Origin: Lachnospiraceae bacterium | Lineage (GTDB): Bacteria; Bacillota; Clostridia; Lachnospirales; Lachnospiraceae | Assembly: GCA_017527205.1 (NCBI GenBank) | Contig: JAFXQK010000018.1 | Location: 60,031 to 124,030, forward strand | Direction of reading: 5' to 3' | Length of the DNA: 64,000 nt | Shown: positions 46,228-53,198 of the stretch, piece by piece | How positions within the stretch are numbered: position 1 is the stretch's first letter | How the letters are laid out: each line of letters opens with the position of its first letter | Position numbers and translations under genes: made by a program | The notes under the pieces: generated by a model | The model's database searches: none | The model's input: only the letters and a program-made list of their open reading frames with translations | Told to the model about the DNA's origin: nothing

Positions 46228-46905
46228 ATGGATCGTATCTTATTGGTGGATGATGACAAGGAAGTGCTTCACGTCAACAGCGAGTTCTTAAAGGGAAAGG
46301 GTTATGGGGTGGAGACGGCCACCTCTGGACAGGAAGCCTTGAATAAGATCAGCAGCTTTATGCCGCATTGCATTGTTTTGGACGTCATGATGCCGGGAAT
46401 GGATGGGTTTGAAACCATACAGCAGCTCAGGAAGATCACGCAGGTGCCCGTGTTGTTTTTGACGGGAAGAACCGAGGAGGCAGACCGTATTCAGGGGCTG
46501 TTAACGGGTGCGGTGGACTATATTCTAAAGCCATGCAGCCTCGAAGAGCTTTCCCTGCGCATCCAGATTCACATCAGCAGATATCGCGGCGTGACCGGAC
46601 AGACGGGGATTTTGGAATTTCCGCCCCTTCGCATTGAGCTTTTAAATCACAGGGTATTTTGCCGCGAAGAGGAGCTTTTGCTGTCCAATAAGGAGTATGA
46701 GCTTTTGGTTTGTCTGGCAAAGAATAATCGCAAGGTCATGACCTTCGAGCAGATCGGTCAAGAGCTTCTTGGCGGCTACATTGATGCAGATCGCAGAAAC
46801 ATCATGATGAACGCCAGTCGCCTTCGGAAAAAAATGGAGGGATACGTTGGGCTGGAAAACATGATTGAAACGGTTTGGGGCAAGGGATATTGCTTTAAGG
46901 GATAA
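46228..46905 (+). CDS. OmpR/PhoB-type response regulator
   Basis: A 225-residue regulator with a receiver domain (acidic pocket near LLVDDDKEV, phosphoacceptor Asp52 in IVLDVMMPGMDG, Lys in ILKPCSLEEL). The C-terminal winged helix has LSNKEYELLVCL, RNIMMNASRLRKKME and VWGKGYCFKG. ATGGAGG-like sequence precedes the start. The kinase gene begins five bases after its stop. Likely targets are the neighbouring putative peptide locus (context only). Confidence 0.93.
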   Translation: MDRILLVDDDKEVLHVNSEFLKGKGYGVETATSGQEALNKISSFMPHCIVLDVMMPGMDGFETIQQLRKITQVPVLFLTGRTEEADRIQGLLTGAVDYILKPCSLEELSLRIQIHISRYRGVTGQTGILEFPPLRIELLNHRVFCREEELLLSNKEYELLVCLAKNNRKVMTFEQIGQELLGGYIDADRRNIMMNASRLRKKMEGYVGLENMIETVWGKGYCFKG

Positions 46906-46910
46906 AGAAA

Positions 46911-47719
46911 TGGAAAAGAAGCGTTATACAAAACCGCAGACGATTCCTCGTGAGGAATTGGAGAAAGCTCTTCTTCAGGCAAATGAGGAATTGTCCAAGG
47001 CGAATGAAAAATTATATCGTCAGGAACGCGAACGAATGGAACTCTTTCGCAACCTGTCTCATGATCTGCGGGCACCCATGACTGCGCTGGTCAGTTCCAT
47101 CGGACTTTTGCGGGAAAAGCGGGACATGGAGGAAGAGGAATATCAGGAGCTTCTGAACCTGATGGCAAGGCGACTAAAAAATCTAAAGGCCATGCTGGAT
47201 GAGATTTTCCTTCTGGGACAGATGGAGAATCCTGAGCAGCAATTGCAACTGGAAACCATTGACGCAGCCGCTCTTTTGGAGGAATTCTATTTTTCCTGTG
47301 AGGCAGATGCCAAGTATGCAGAGAGAAAGCTGGAGCTATGTCTGCCGGAGAAGTTTGATTGCCTGATCCAGGTAGACCCGCAAAAGCTTGTCAGAGTGCT
47401 GGATAACCTGTTTACCAATGCCCTGCGTTATTCCAAAAAGGGAGATGAGATTGTCTTGTCCGCAGAACTTTTGGAGACTAAGCTTAGAATCAGTGTGCGC
47501 GATACGGGCATTGGAATTTTGCCAGAGGATCTTCCGCGTGTCTTTGAAAGATCCTATCGTGCAGACAGATCGCGAACACCGGGTGATGGAGGGCATGGAT
47601 TGGGACTTGCGATTGCAAAGAGCATTGTAGAAAAGCATGGCGGGACCATCTGGTGCGAGAGTGTTCCGGAGCAGGGAAGCACCTTTTTTGTGGAACTGCC
47701 GGTCTTGATAAATTCGTAA
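46911..47719 (+). CDS. Soluble sensor histidine kinase
   Basis: A 269-residue kinase with no transmembrane segment. An N-terminal coiled coil (residues ~14-45) leads into HisKA, with phosphoacceptor His51 in LSHDLRAPM. The N box (VLDNLFTNALRYS), G1 (DTGIGI) and G2 (GHGLGLAIAKSIVEKHGG) are all intact. Lacking a sensor domain, it probably reads an internal signal or a partner protein. The start ATG 46911 is chosen because the response regulator ends at 46905 and the longer frame overlaps it. A promoter for the next gene lies in its 3' end. Confidence 0.9.
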
Positions 47720-47734
47720 CAATTCTGTTAGAAT
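47705..47734 (+). promoter_or_regulatory. Candidate promoter of the leader-bearing small protein
   Basis: TTGATA at 47705-47710 and TAGAAT at 47729-47734 are spaced by 18 bases, inside the end of the kinase gene. A GATAAT at 47741-47746 is an alternative -10. Confidence 0.45.
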
Positions 47735-47771
47735 GCTTGCGATAATACAAAGCCTATGGTAGGATGAAAAC

Positions 47772-47819
47772 ATGAAAAAGGAGAAAACAATTCTCCTGAG
47801 AATAACAAAAATGAAGTAG
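47772..47819 (+). promoter_or_regulatory. 15-codon upstream ORF with hairpin
   Basis: ATG 47772 preceded by AGGA opens a 15-codon frame (MKKEKTILLRITKMK) ending at TAG 47817-47819, right before the AGGAGG of the next gene. Inside it, AGGAGAA (47779-47785) pairs perfectly with TTCTCCT (47791-47797). It may be a translated leader or an RNA switch exposing the downstream site; this is inference. Confidence 0.4.
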
Positions 47820-47832
47820 GAGGTAATAAAAA

Positions 47833-48237
47833 ATGAAGAATTATGTTAAGCCCGTTGTACTTGCAAACGAAGAGTTGGCAGAAGGCGTATATGCAGCAAG
47901 TGGTGATTGCTATACTGTAAGCGGATACATTCATCAGGTTCCTGAGAACGGCAGAGGAGATTACAGAGTACAGTTCAATGGCGTTCATGCAGCTGCCGAT
48001 GGACATCACAGCGGAACCCAGGTTCTGATCGTTTCCTTTAATCTGCCCGTTGTTTACAAGGGATCCAACGGAACCCTGATCGGCGGTGATGGCACCAACA
48101 CCATCTCCATCGAGTATCATTATCACAACAATGGCAATGACAACATCGGTCTTGGCGACGTGATCGTAGAGGCTGATCCTGGTCTTGCACTTGCTGGTGC
48201 TACCCTGACCTGCAATCATGATTGCGGCCAGCACTAA
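47833..48237 (+). CDS. Putative leader-bearing exported peptide/protein (precursor candidate)
   Basis: A 134-residue protein with a very strong ribosome binding site (AGGAGG). The N-terminus MKNYVKPVVLANEELAEGVY-AASG looks like a peptide leader: a hydrophobic patch followed by an acidic helix and a small-residue cleavage-like site at about residue 24. The remaining ~110 residues are Gly/Asn/His/Val-rich and beta-like with Cys26, Cys127 and Cys131 near the two ends, and no Sec signal. It lies between a kinase gene and an ABC exporter. No known RiPP class is recognised. A small secreted structural protein is an alternative. Confidence 0.6.
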   Translation: MKNYVKPVVLANEELAEGVYAASGDCYTVSGYIHQVPENGRGDYRVQFNGVHAAADGHHSGTQVLIVSFNLPVVYKGSNGTLIGGDGTNTISIEYHYHNNGNDNIGLGDVIVEADPGLALAGATLTCNHDCGQH

Positions 48238-48258
48238 TTAACAGATCGTGCATGCAAA

Positions 48259-48288
48259 GGCTGGTTCTTTCGGGAACCAGTCTTTTTT
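48259..48288 (+). terminator. Terminator after the precursor candidate
   Basis: CTGGTTC (48261-48267) pairs with GAACCAG (48274-48280), extended by flanking G-T/G-C pairs, and is followed by TCTTTTTT. Confidence 0.85.
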
Positions 48289-48290
48289 AC

Positions 48291-48319
48291 TTGTCTTTTT
48301 TCGCAGAATAGGGCATAAT
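48291..48319 (+). promoter_or_regulatory. Candidate promoter of the ABC exporter
   Basis: TTGTCT at 48291-48296 and CATAAT at 48314-48319 with a 17-base spacer lie directly after the preceding terminator. Confidence 0.5.
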
Positions 48320-48363
48320 GAAAGTGATGCATTCGATAAGTGATGCCGATTAGGAACGATGGT

Positions 48364-50142
48364 ATGGGCGAGAAACTACGATTTTACATATCCAGAATCA
48401 AATCAGGACGATTAAAAGAGATGGGGCGGCAGACGGTCTGGATCTATCATTATGCCAGACGGTACTGGGGTGCCATGGTTTTTTATACTCTGCTGGGCTT
48501 TGTGGGAACGGGCTTTGGTCTGCTGGCAAGCTGGGTTTCAAAGAATCTGGTCGATATCATTACTGGCCACAACTCCGGGGCAGTGGTACAGACCTTTGCC
48601 TTTATGATTGGCATGAACGTTGGCACCATGATCGTCAATCAGATTTCGGAATATGTTTCCGCCTACATCAGCATGAAGGTGGACGCGGAGATTAAGTCAG
48701 ACATTTTTGAAAAAATCATGGTGACGGACTGGGAGTCCCTGACCAATTATCATACGGGCGATTTGTTGACCAGATGGAGTTCGGATGCCTCGAATATTTC
48801 TTCCGGCGTGCTCAGCTTTATTCCCAACCTTTTGATCTATCTGTTCCGTTTTATCAGTGCCTTTGCCATGGTAGTTTACCATGACTGGACCTTCGCGCTG
48901 TTTGCCTTTATGGGAATGCCCGTGAGCCTGATTCTGTCGAGAACCTTGATGCGTCGCATGGTAAATAACAACCAGAGAAGCGCTGCCATGGGAGCGAAGC
49001 TTTCCGGCTTTAATCAGGAGACCTTCTCCAACATCCAGACCATTAAGGCGTTTTCCCTGATTCGTCTCTATGTGGAACGATTAAAGCAGCTACAAAAGGA
49101 ATATATCGAGATGCGGTTGGATTTTCGCAAGATGTCTATCTGGACGTCGCTGCTTTTGTCCACCGTTGGCATGATCGTGTCCTATGCTTCCTATGGCTGG
49201 GGAATCTATCGCGTGTGGAGCGGAGTCATCACTTATGGAACGATGACCATGTTCCTCAGCCTTTCCGGTACGCTGACGGGAGCACTGAGCAGCCTTACTT
49301 CTCTTGTGCCGACGGCAATTGGGCTTACGACTTCTGCGGGGAGACTCATGGACATCGTGGAGATGCCGCGGGAGGATTATGGCAGGGACGAAGAGGTGGA
49401 TGCGTTTCTTGAAAAGTACCGCGAGGAGGGCATCAGCCTTGGCATGGAGCACGTAAATTATGCTTATCACAATGGAACGCAGGTATTCGAGGATGCTTCC
49501 CTTAAGGCAAACCCGCATGAGATTATTGCGCTGGTTGGGCCTTCGGGCGAGGGCAAGACGACGATGCTTAGGCTGATTCTGGCGCTGATACAGCCGAAGG
49601 AGGGGCAGGCCTTTTTATATGGGGGGAAGGACGATCCGGGAGAGGATGGAAGGGAGCCGTTGACGCCTTCGTCGAGAAAGCTTTTTTCCTATGTGCCGCA
49701 GGGGAATACCATGTTTAGTGGAACCATAGCGGATAACATGCGGAACGTAAAGCCGGATGCAACGGATGAGGAAATCAAGGAATGTCTGAAGCTGGCATGT
49801 GCATGGGAGTTTGTGGAAAAGCTTCCAGACGGGATTCACAGCATGATAAAGGAGCGCGGCGGCGGATTCTCAGAAGGGCAGGCCCAGCGCTTGTCCATTG
49901 CGAGGGCCTTACTCCGAAAATCGCCTCTGCTCCTTTTGGATGAGGCGACCTCTGCGCTTGACGTGGCGACGGAGAGAAGAGTTCTGAAAAATATTATGCA
50001 GGACGATTATCCCAGAACCTGTATCGTTACGACACATCGTCCTACGGTGCTGAGCGCCTGCAGCAGGGTGTATGCCATTCGGGATAAACGGTGTAAAACT
50101 CTAAACGAAGAAGAGATCGACGAGCTTGTTCGAGGGTTTTAA
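48364..50142 (+). CDS. ABC exporter (fused membrane and ATPase domains)
   Basis: A 592-residue half-transporter with six transmembrane helices (residues ~30-330) and a C-terminal ATPase. Walker A GPSGEGKTT is at 392-400, the signature is degenerate (FSEGQAQRLSIARALL), Walker B is LLLLDEATSALD and the H-loop is VTTHRP. It has no N-terminal C39 peptidase, so any leader must be removed by another protease. ATG 48364 is chosen because TTAGGA stands eight bases before it; GTG 48340 and ATG 48343 are alternatives. It follows the leader-bearing small protein, its likely cargo (inference). Confidence 0.88.
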   Translation: MGEKLRFYISRIKSGRLKEMGRQTVWIYHYARRYWGAMVFYTLLGFVGTGFGLLASWVSKNLVDIITGHNSGAVVQTFAFMIGMNVGTMIVNQISEYVSAYISMKVDAEIKSDIFEKIMVTDWESLTNYHTGDLLTRWSSDASNISSGVLSFIPNLLIYLFRFISAFAMVVYHDWTFALFAFMGMPVSLILSRTLMRRMVNNNQRSAAMGAKLSGFNQETFSNIQTIKAFSLIRLYVERLKQLQKEYIEMRLDFRKMSIWTSLLLSTVGMIVSYASYGWGIYRVWSGVITYGTMTMFLSLSGTLTGALSSLTSLVPTAIGLTTSAGRLMDIVEMPREDYGRDEEVDAFLEKYREEGISLGMEHVNYAYHNGTQVFEDASLKANPHEIIALVGPSGEGKTTMLRLILALIQPKEGQAFLYGGKDDPGEDGREPLTPSSRKLFSYVPQGNTMFSGTIADNMRNVKPDATDEEIKECLKLACAWEFVEKLPDGIHSMIKERGGGFSEGQAQRLSIARALLRKSPLLLLDEATSALDVATERRVLKNIMQDDYPRTCIVTTHRPTVLSACSRVYAIRDKRCKTLNEEEIDELVRGF

Positions 50143-50200
50143 GCGAGCGGATGTTCTTTCAAAAAGAGAATATGGAATGTGTGGAACGCATTCGGTGACA

Positions 50201-51358
50201 TTATGAGGACATTGTGAGATCAATATGATCCTTCATAACCTTGGCGGCCTCCGGATCCTTGGTGCAAGACAGCTTGCAGATAAGGATTTGGGAGGCTATT
50301 TTTTTGATCGTTTCCAGATTGCGGTCAAAGAGCTCCTCCGTCCATGAATGAGAGATCAAGCGCTGATCGACGAGAAGAAGCTGCTGATCCTTTGACAGCT
50401 CCGTAACAAAGTTGGCAGGCGCGCGATTTAAAAGCGTGATTCCTCCGAGGGGATGTGTCTCCTGATCAGAAATCTCAGAGGTTCCGCACCAGGGAATGCC
50501 ATGAATCACGGGCTGGCCGTCCTGCAGGGCAAGAAGATTCAAATCCCCATTGAGGATGGGCGTGCCAAAGCTTTCCTTCCAAAGGTTCGCGTGCGTGGAT
50601 TTGCCCATGCCAGAGTGGCCGGAAAAGAGCCATGCCTTTTCTCGATAAAGAATTGAAGTGGAATGAATGGCAACCATGCCATGAAGTACTGCCAGATAGA
50701 GGAAGACCTCACGAATGCCATGGAACAGTTCCTCCTTTAGAAGGTCGTTATGAGGCAGGCGATAATAAAAGCAGGCGTGGGAAGCATCCTTTTTTAGAAT
50801 GCATTCCTTGAGCTGTTGATTGGCATGAAGCTGAATTTCGTAGTACTCTCCGCAGTCCAGAATGGACATCATGGAGTTGCGAAGAATGGCGTTGCCGGGA
50901 TTTTGATAAGGGCAGATGCCGGCAAAGGCAGAGATTGTCATGTCACAATTAGAGATGGGCGCATGAAGGGCAAAGGGCGCGAATTTTTCAGAGAAAATCT
51001 CCGCAGGACCTTCAAGACAGAGCGTTAGGCCGGCAATCTGAAGCGTTTGTGCGCAGGATGCATGAATATCCCAGGGATCCTTGTCAGGAAGAAGGGCACC
51101 GAGCGTTACCAGAGAATCAAGGAATGGCGTCAGATCCTTGGAAAGCTCTGGAACTTCCTCCTCCGTTGCACCATAATGATCCGCACAAAGCAAGATCAGT
51201 TCTTCGGCAGTGTGCGGTGTCTCCAGCTGTTCCCACAAAAATACGCCGGTCTCATTCAACTTGGTTCCGCGATGATGCGAAGCAATGCTTTGACCGTAGG
51301 GGAGAAGATAAGGAACGCCGGATAGATTTCTCAGTACAAAATATGGATTTCGCTTCAT
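50201..51358 (-). CDS. PqqD domain fused to an HPr-kinase-like domain
   Basis: A 385-residue fusion. Residues 1-92 are PqqD-like (KLNETGVFLWEQLETPHTAE, then a C-terminal LTPFLDSLVTLGALL helix). Residues ~100-385 are HprK-like: the P-loop GHSGMGKS is at 247-254, followed by a LNGDLNLLALQDGQPVIHGI strand typical of HprK-like peptide kinases. Such kinases phosphorylate the C-terminal residue of certain lasso peptides. Here the leader-binding domain is fused in cis to the kinase. The gene is convergent with the ABC exporter and divergent from the S26 peptidase. Confidence 0.88.
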   Translation of the reverse strand: MKRNPYFVLRNLSGVPYLLPYGQSIASHHRGTKLNETGVFLWEQLETPHTAEELILLCADHYGATEEEVPELSKDLTPFLDSLVTLGALLPDKDPWDIHASCAQTLQIAGLTLCLEGPAEIFSEKFAPFALHAPISNCDMTISAFAGICPYQNPGNAILRNSMMSILDCGEYYEIQLHANQQLKECILKKDASHACFYYRLPHNDLLKEELFHGIREVFLYLAVLHGMVAIHSTSILYREKAWLFSGHSGMGKSTHANLWKESFGTPILNGDLNLLALQDGQPVIHGIPWCGTSEISDQETHPLGGITLLNRAPANFVTELSKDQQLLLVDQRLISHSWTEELFDRNLETIKKIASQILICKLSCTKDPEAAKVMKDHIDLTMSS

Positions 51359-51547
51359 TAGGATGCTCCTGTGCTTTTTTCAAATTGTTTTGACTTTTTT
51401 GTATGCCATGTGGCAACTTTAGTATAGCATTTTTTTGGGGAAAAAGCCATAGGGCTTGTAAAATCCTCAGCGCTAAGATAAAATAAAAGCAAAGCTTCGC
51501 AGAAGGCATTAGGAAAGCCTTCCTGTTTATGGCGGAGTTTTTGTATG

Positions 51548-51586
51548 GCATGAATGTTTTGATAAGCATGAATGTTTTGAAAAGCA
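51548..51586. repeat. Tandem 18-bp direct repeat before the S26 peptidase
   Basis: GCATGAATGTTTTGATAA (51548-51565) is repeated as GCATGAATGTTTTGAAAA (51566-51583), and a third copy starts (GCA). It lies just upstream of the start codon in the divergent intergenic region and could be a regulator-binding site, for example for the nearby response regulator (inference). The rest of 51359-51547 holds only AT-rich sequence with short inverted repeats. Confidence 0.7.
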
Positions 51587-51604
51587 CGGATGGAGGGAAG
51601 GTAC

Positions 51605-52087
51605 GTGGCGGAAAGGAAGAATCCGGAAGAACTCTTAAAAAGTGGCGTCAGCGTGCAGTTCCCCATGACGGGTTATAGCATGTATCCGCTGCTCAACCCG
51701 AACAAGGGAGATCAGGTCATTGTGGAGCCCTTGGGGGAGAGGAAGCTAAAGCGTGGCGACGTCGTTTTGTACAGGCGGGACGGAGAGAAGGGAACCACTG
51801 ACGAGGAAGGATTTGCGGAAGGGATTCTGGTACTGCATAGGATTCATCATCGTAAGGATGACCAGTACTATTTTGTCGGGGACAATCAGAATCAGGTGGA
51901 GGGACCGCTTCGTGCCGATCAGCTTCGAGGCATTATGGTTGCCAGGGTGCGGCATGGGAAAATGCTTTCCGTCAGGAACGTTTTCTATCGGATGTCCACG
52001 GGTGCGTGGCTCCTTGTTTGCCCGATCAGACCAAGGCTTATGCGGATGGCAGAGATCGTGAAAAATGTCATCGTAAAGAAAAAATAA
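51605..52087 (+). CDS. S24/S26-type signal peptidase-like protein
   Basis: A 160-residue peptidase of the signal peptidase I clan. The catalytic Ser is in MTGYSMYPLL, the second catalytic residue position reads LVLHRIHH (His in place of Lys, as in SipW/ER-type enzymes), and YFVGDNQN supplies the conserved Gly-Asp. The N-terminus is not hydrophobic; a hydrophobic segment (TGAWLLVCPI) lies near the C-terminus. GTG 51605 is chosen because GGAGGGAAGG overlaps the alternative ATG 51590. It may mature the leader-bearing substrate exported by the peptidase-less ABC transporter (inference). Confidence 0.8.
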   Translation: MAERKNPEELLKSGVSVQFPMTGYSMYPLLNPNKGDQVIVEPLGERKLKRGDVVLYRRDGEKGTTDEEGFAEGILVLHRIHHRKDDQYYFVGDNQNQVEGPLRADQLRGIMVARVRHGKMLSVRNVFYRMSTGAWLLVCPIRPRLMRMAEIVKNVIVKKK

Positions 52088-52117
52088 CCACGCATCGCCG
52101 AAGATGGCTTGCGTGGT
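52087..52117. terminator. Bidirectional hairpin between convergent genes
   Basis: ACCACGC pairs with GCGTGGT, with additional inner pairing of CGCC/GGC. It lies between the S26 peptidase and the PHP gene; the trailing T run is weak. Confidence 0.5.
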
Positions 52118-52133
52118 TTAAATTCGTACATTA

Positions 52134-53072
52134 TTATTCCCTGTGAATTTTACGATATTGTTTCAAGTCTGCCAGCACGTCATCTGAAACATAAAGCTTT
52201 CCATAGCCCGTGCCGAGGTCGAGCCCTGGCTTGTTGGCACCATGAAAGTCGGAACCGCCGCTGATCAGAAGGTCATATTTCGCGGCAAGGCGGCGAATCT
52301 GGCGTTCCTCGGAGGGCGTATAGGTGCTGTAAATGGCCTCGATCCCAACGAGACCAGCATTCTTTAGATTGGCTGTCAGTGCGTCCAATCTGGCATCGGA
52401 CATGCGATAGAGGATGGGATGTGCTAAAATGGGAAGTCCTCCCGCCGTGAGAATCAGATCCACGGCCTTGTAGGGCGTGATCTTTTCGCGCGGAACATAG
52501 CAGGGACAACGATCTCCTAAATAACGGTCAAAGGCCTCCTTGATGCTTTTGACGTGGCCCCGTTCCATAAGATACCTGGCATAGTGCGCCCTCGTAAGGA
52601 TGCTGTCGGGAAAACGCGCGCACAGAGCTTCATAAGGCAGGTCAATTCCAATCTCGCCAAATTTATGACACATCTTTTGGTTTCGTAAGATTCTGGATTC
52701 CACGAATTCCTTCAAGTATTCCTGAAACGCTTCATTTTTTGGATCAATAAACAATCCAACGACATGCACCTCCTGTCCCTTTTCATCCGTGGATAGTTCA
52801 ATCCCGGGGATAATCTCTGGAACCGTGGGAAGAGGTTTCGATGCCGCCTTGGAGCTGCTTTTTGCTTCGTAACAGGTGTGTTGTTCCTCAGGAAAGCTTT
52901 CGGCGTCGTTGGCAGAAGCCTCCGCATGCTTCATGGCCTCCTCCAGCCCGTCGATCGTGTCATGATCCGTCAGGGCAAAAGCACTCAGTCCTTTTTCAGC
53001 TGCATAATCAACAAGCTCTGCAGGGGACATCGTTCCGTCAGATCGATTGGAATGGACATGCAGATCAACCAT
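52134..53072 (-). CDS. PHP-domain phosphoesterase
   Basis: A 312-residue PHP-superfamily metal-dependent phosphoesterase (RNase AM/YciV-like). Metal ligands are visible: DLHVHSNRSDGT at the N-terminus, LTDHDTIDG, His in ILAHPILY and the C-terminal SGGSDFHGANK. A ~35-residue Ser/Lys/Pro-rich insert (about residues 50-85, with ASSNDAES-like low-complexity sequence) is unusual for the family. Related proteins hydrolyse 3',5'-nucleotide bisphosphate (pAp) or act as 5'-3' exonucleases on short RNA; the precise substrate is not fixed by sequence. Confidence 0.88.
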   Translation of the reverse strand: MVDLHVHSNRSDGTMSPAELVDYAAEKGLSAFALTDHDTIDGLEEAMKHAEASANDAESFPEEQHTCYEAKSSSKAASKPLPTVPEIIPGIELSTDEKGQEVHVVGLFIDPKNEAFQEYLKEFVESRILRNQKMCHKFGEIGIDLPYEALCARFPDSILTRAHYARYLMERGHVKSIKEAFDRYLGDRCPCYVPREKITPYKAVDLILTAGGLPILAHPILYRMSDARLDALTANLKNAGLVGIEAIYSTYTPSEERQIRRLAAKYDLLISGGSDFHGANKPGLDLGTGYGKLYVSDDVLADLKQYRKIHRE

Positions 53073-53163
53073 GGCATTTCCTCCTAACTGTCATACAAAC
53101 TGTCGTGCGTAAATAATTAAGGCGATAACCTCCATTAAAACAAGGGAAAGAGGTCGTTCGTCG

Positions 53164-53194
53164 AAAAATCCCGCGGAATAGTCCCGCGGGATTT
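53164..53194 (-). terminator. Terminator of the ABC-F gene
   Basis: AAATCCCGCGG (53166-53176) pairs perfectly with CCGCGGGATTT (53184-53194). Read on the minus strand it ends in a T run, five bases after the ABC-F stop. Confidence 0.88.
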
Positions 53195-53198
53195 CGTA

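Noticed and set aside
43603..52087. Interpretation as a standard lasso peptide cluster
   Set aside because: No asparagine-synthetase-like cyclase or transglutaminase-like B2 protease is present in the window, and the precursor candidate is far longer than lasso precursors.
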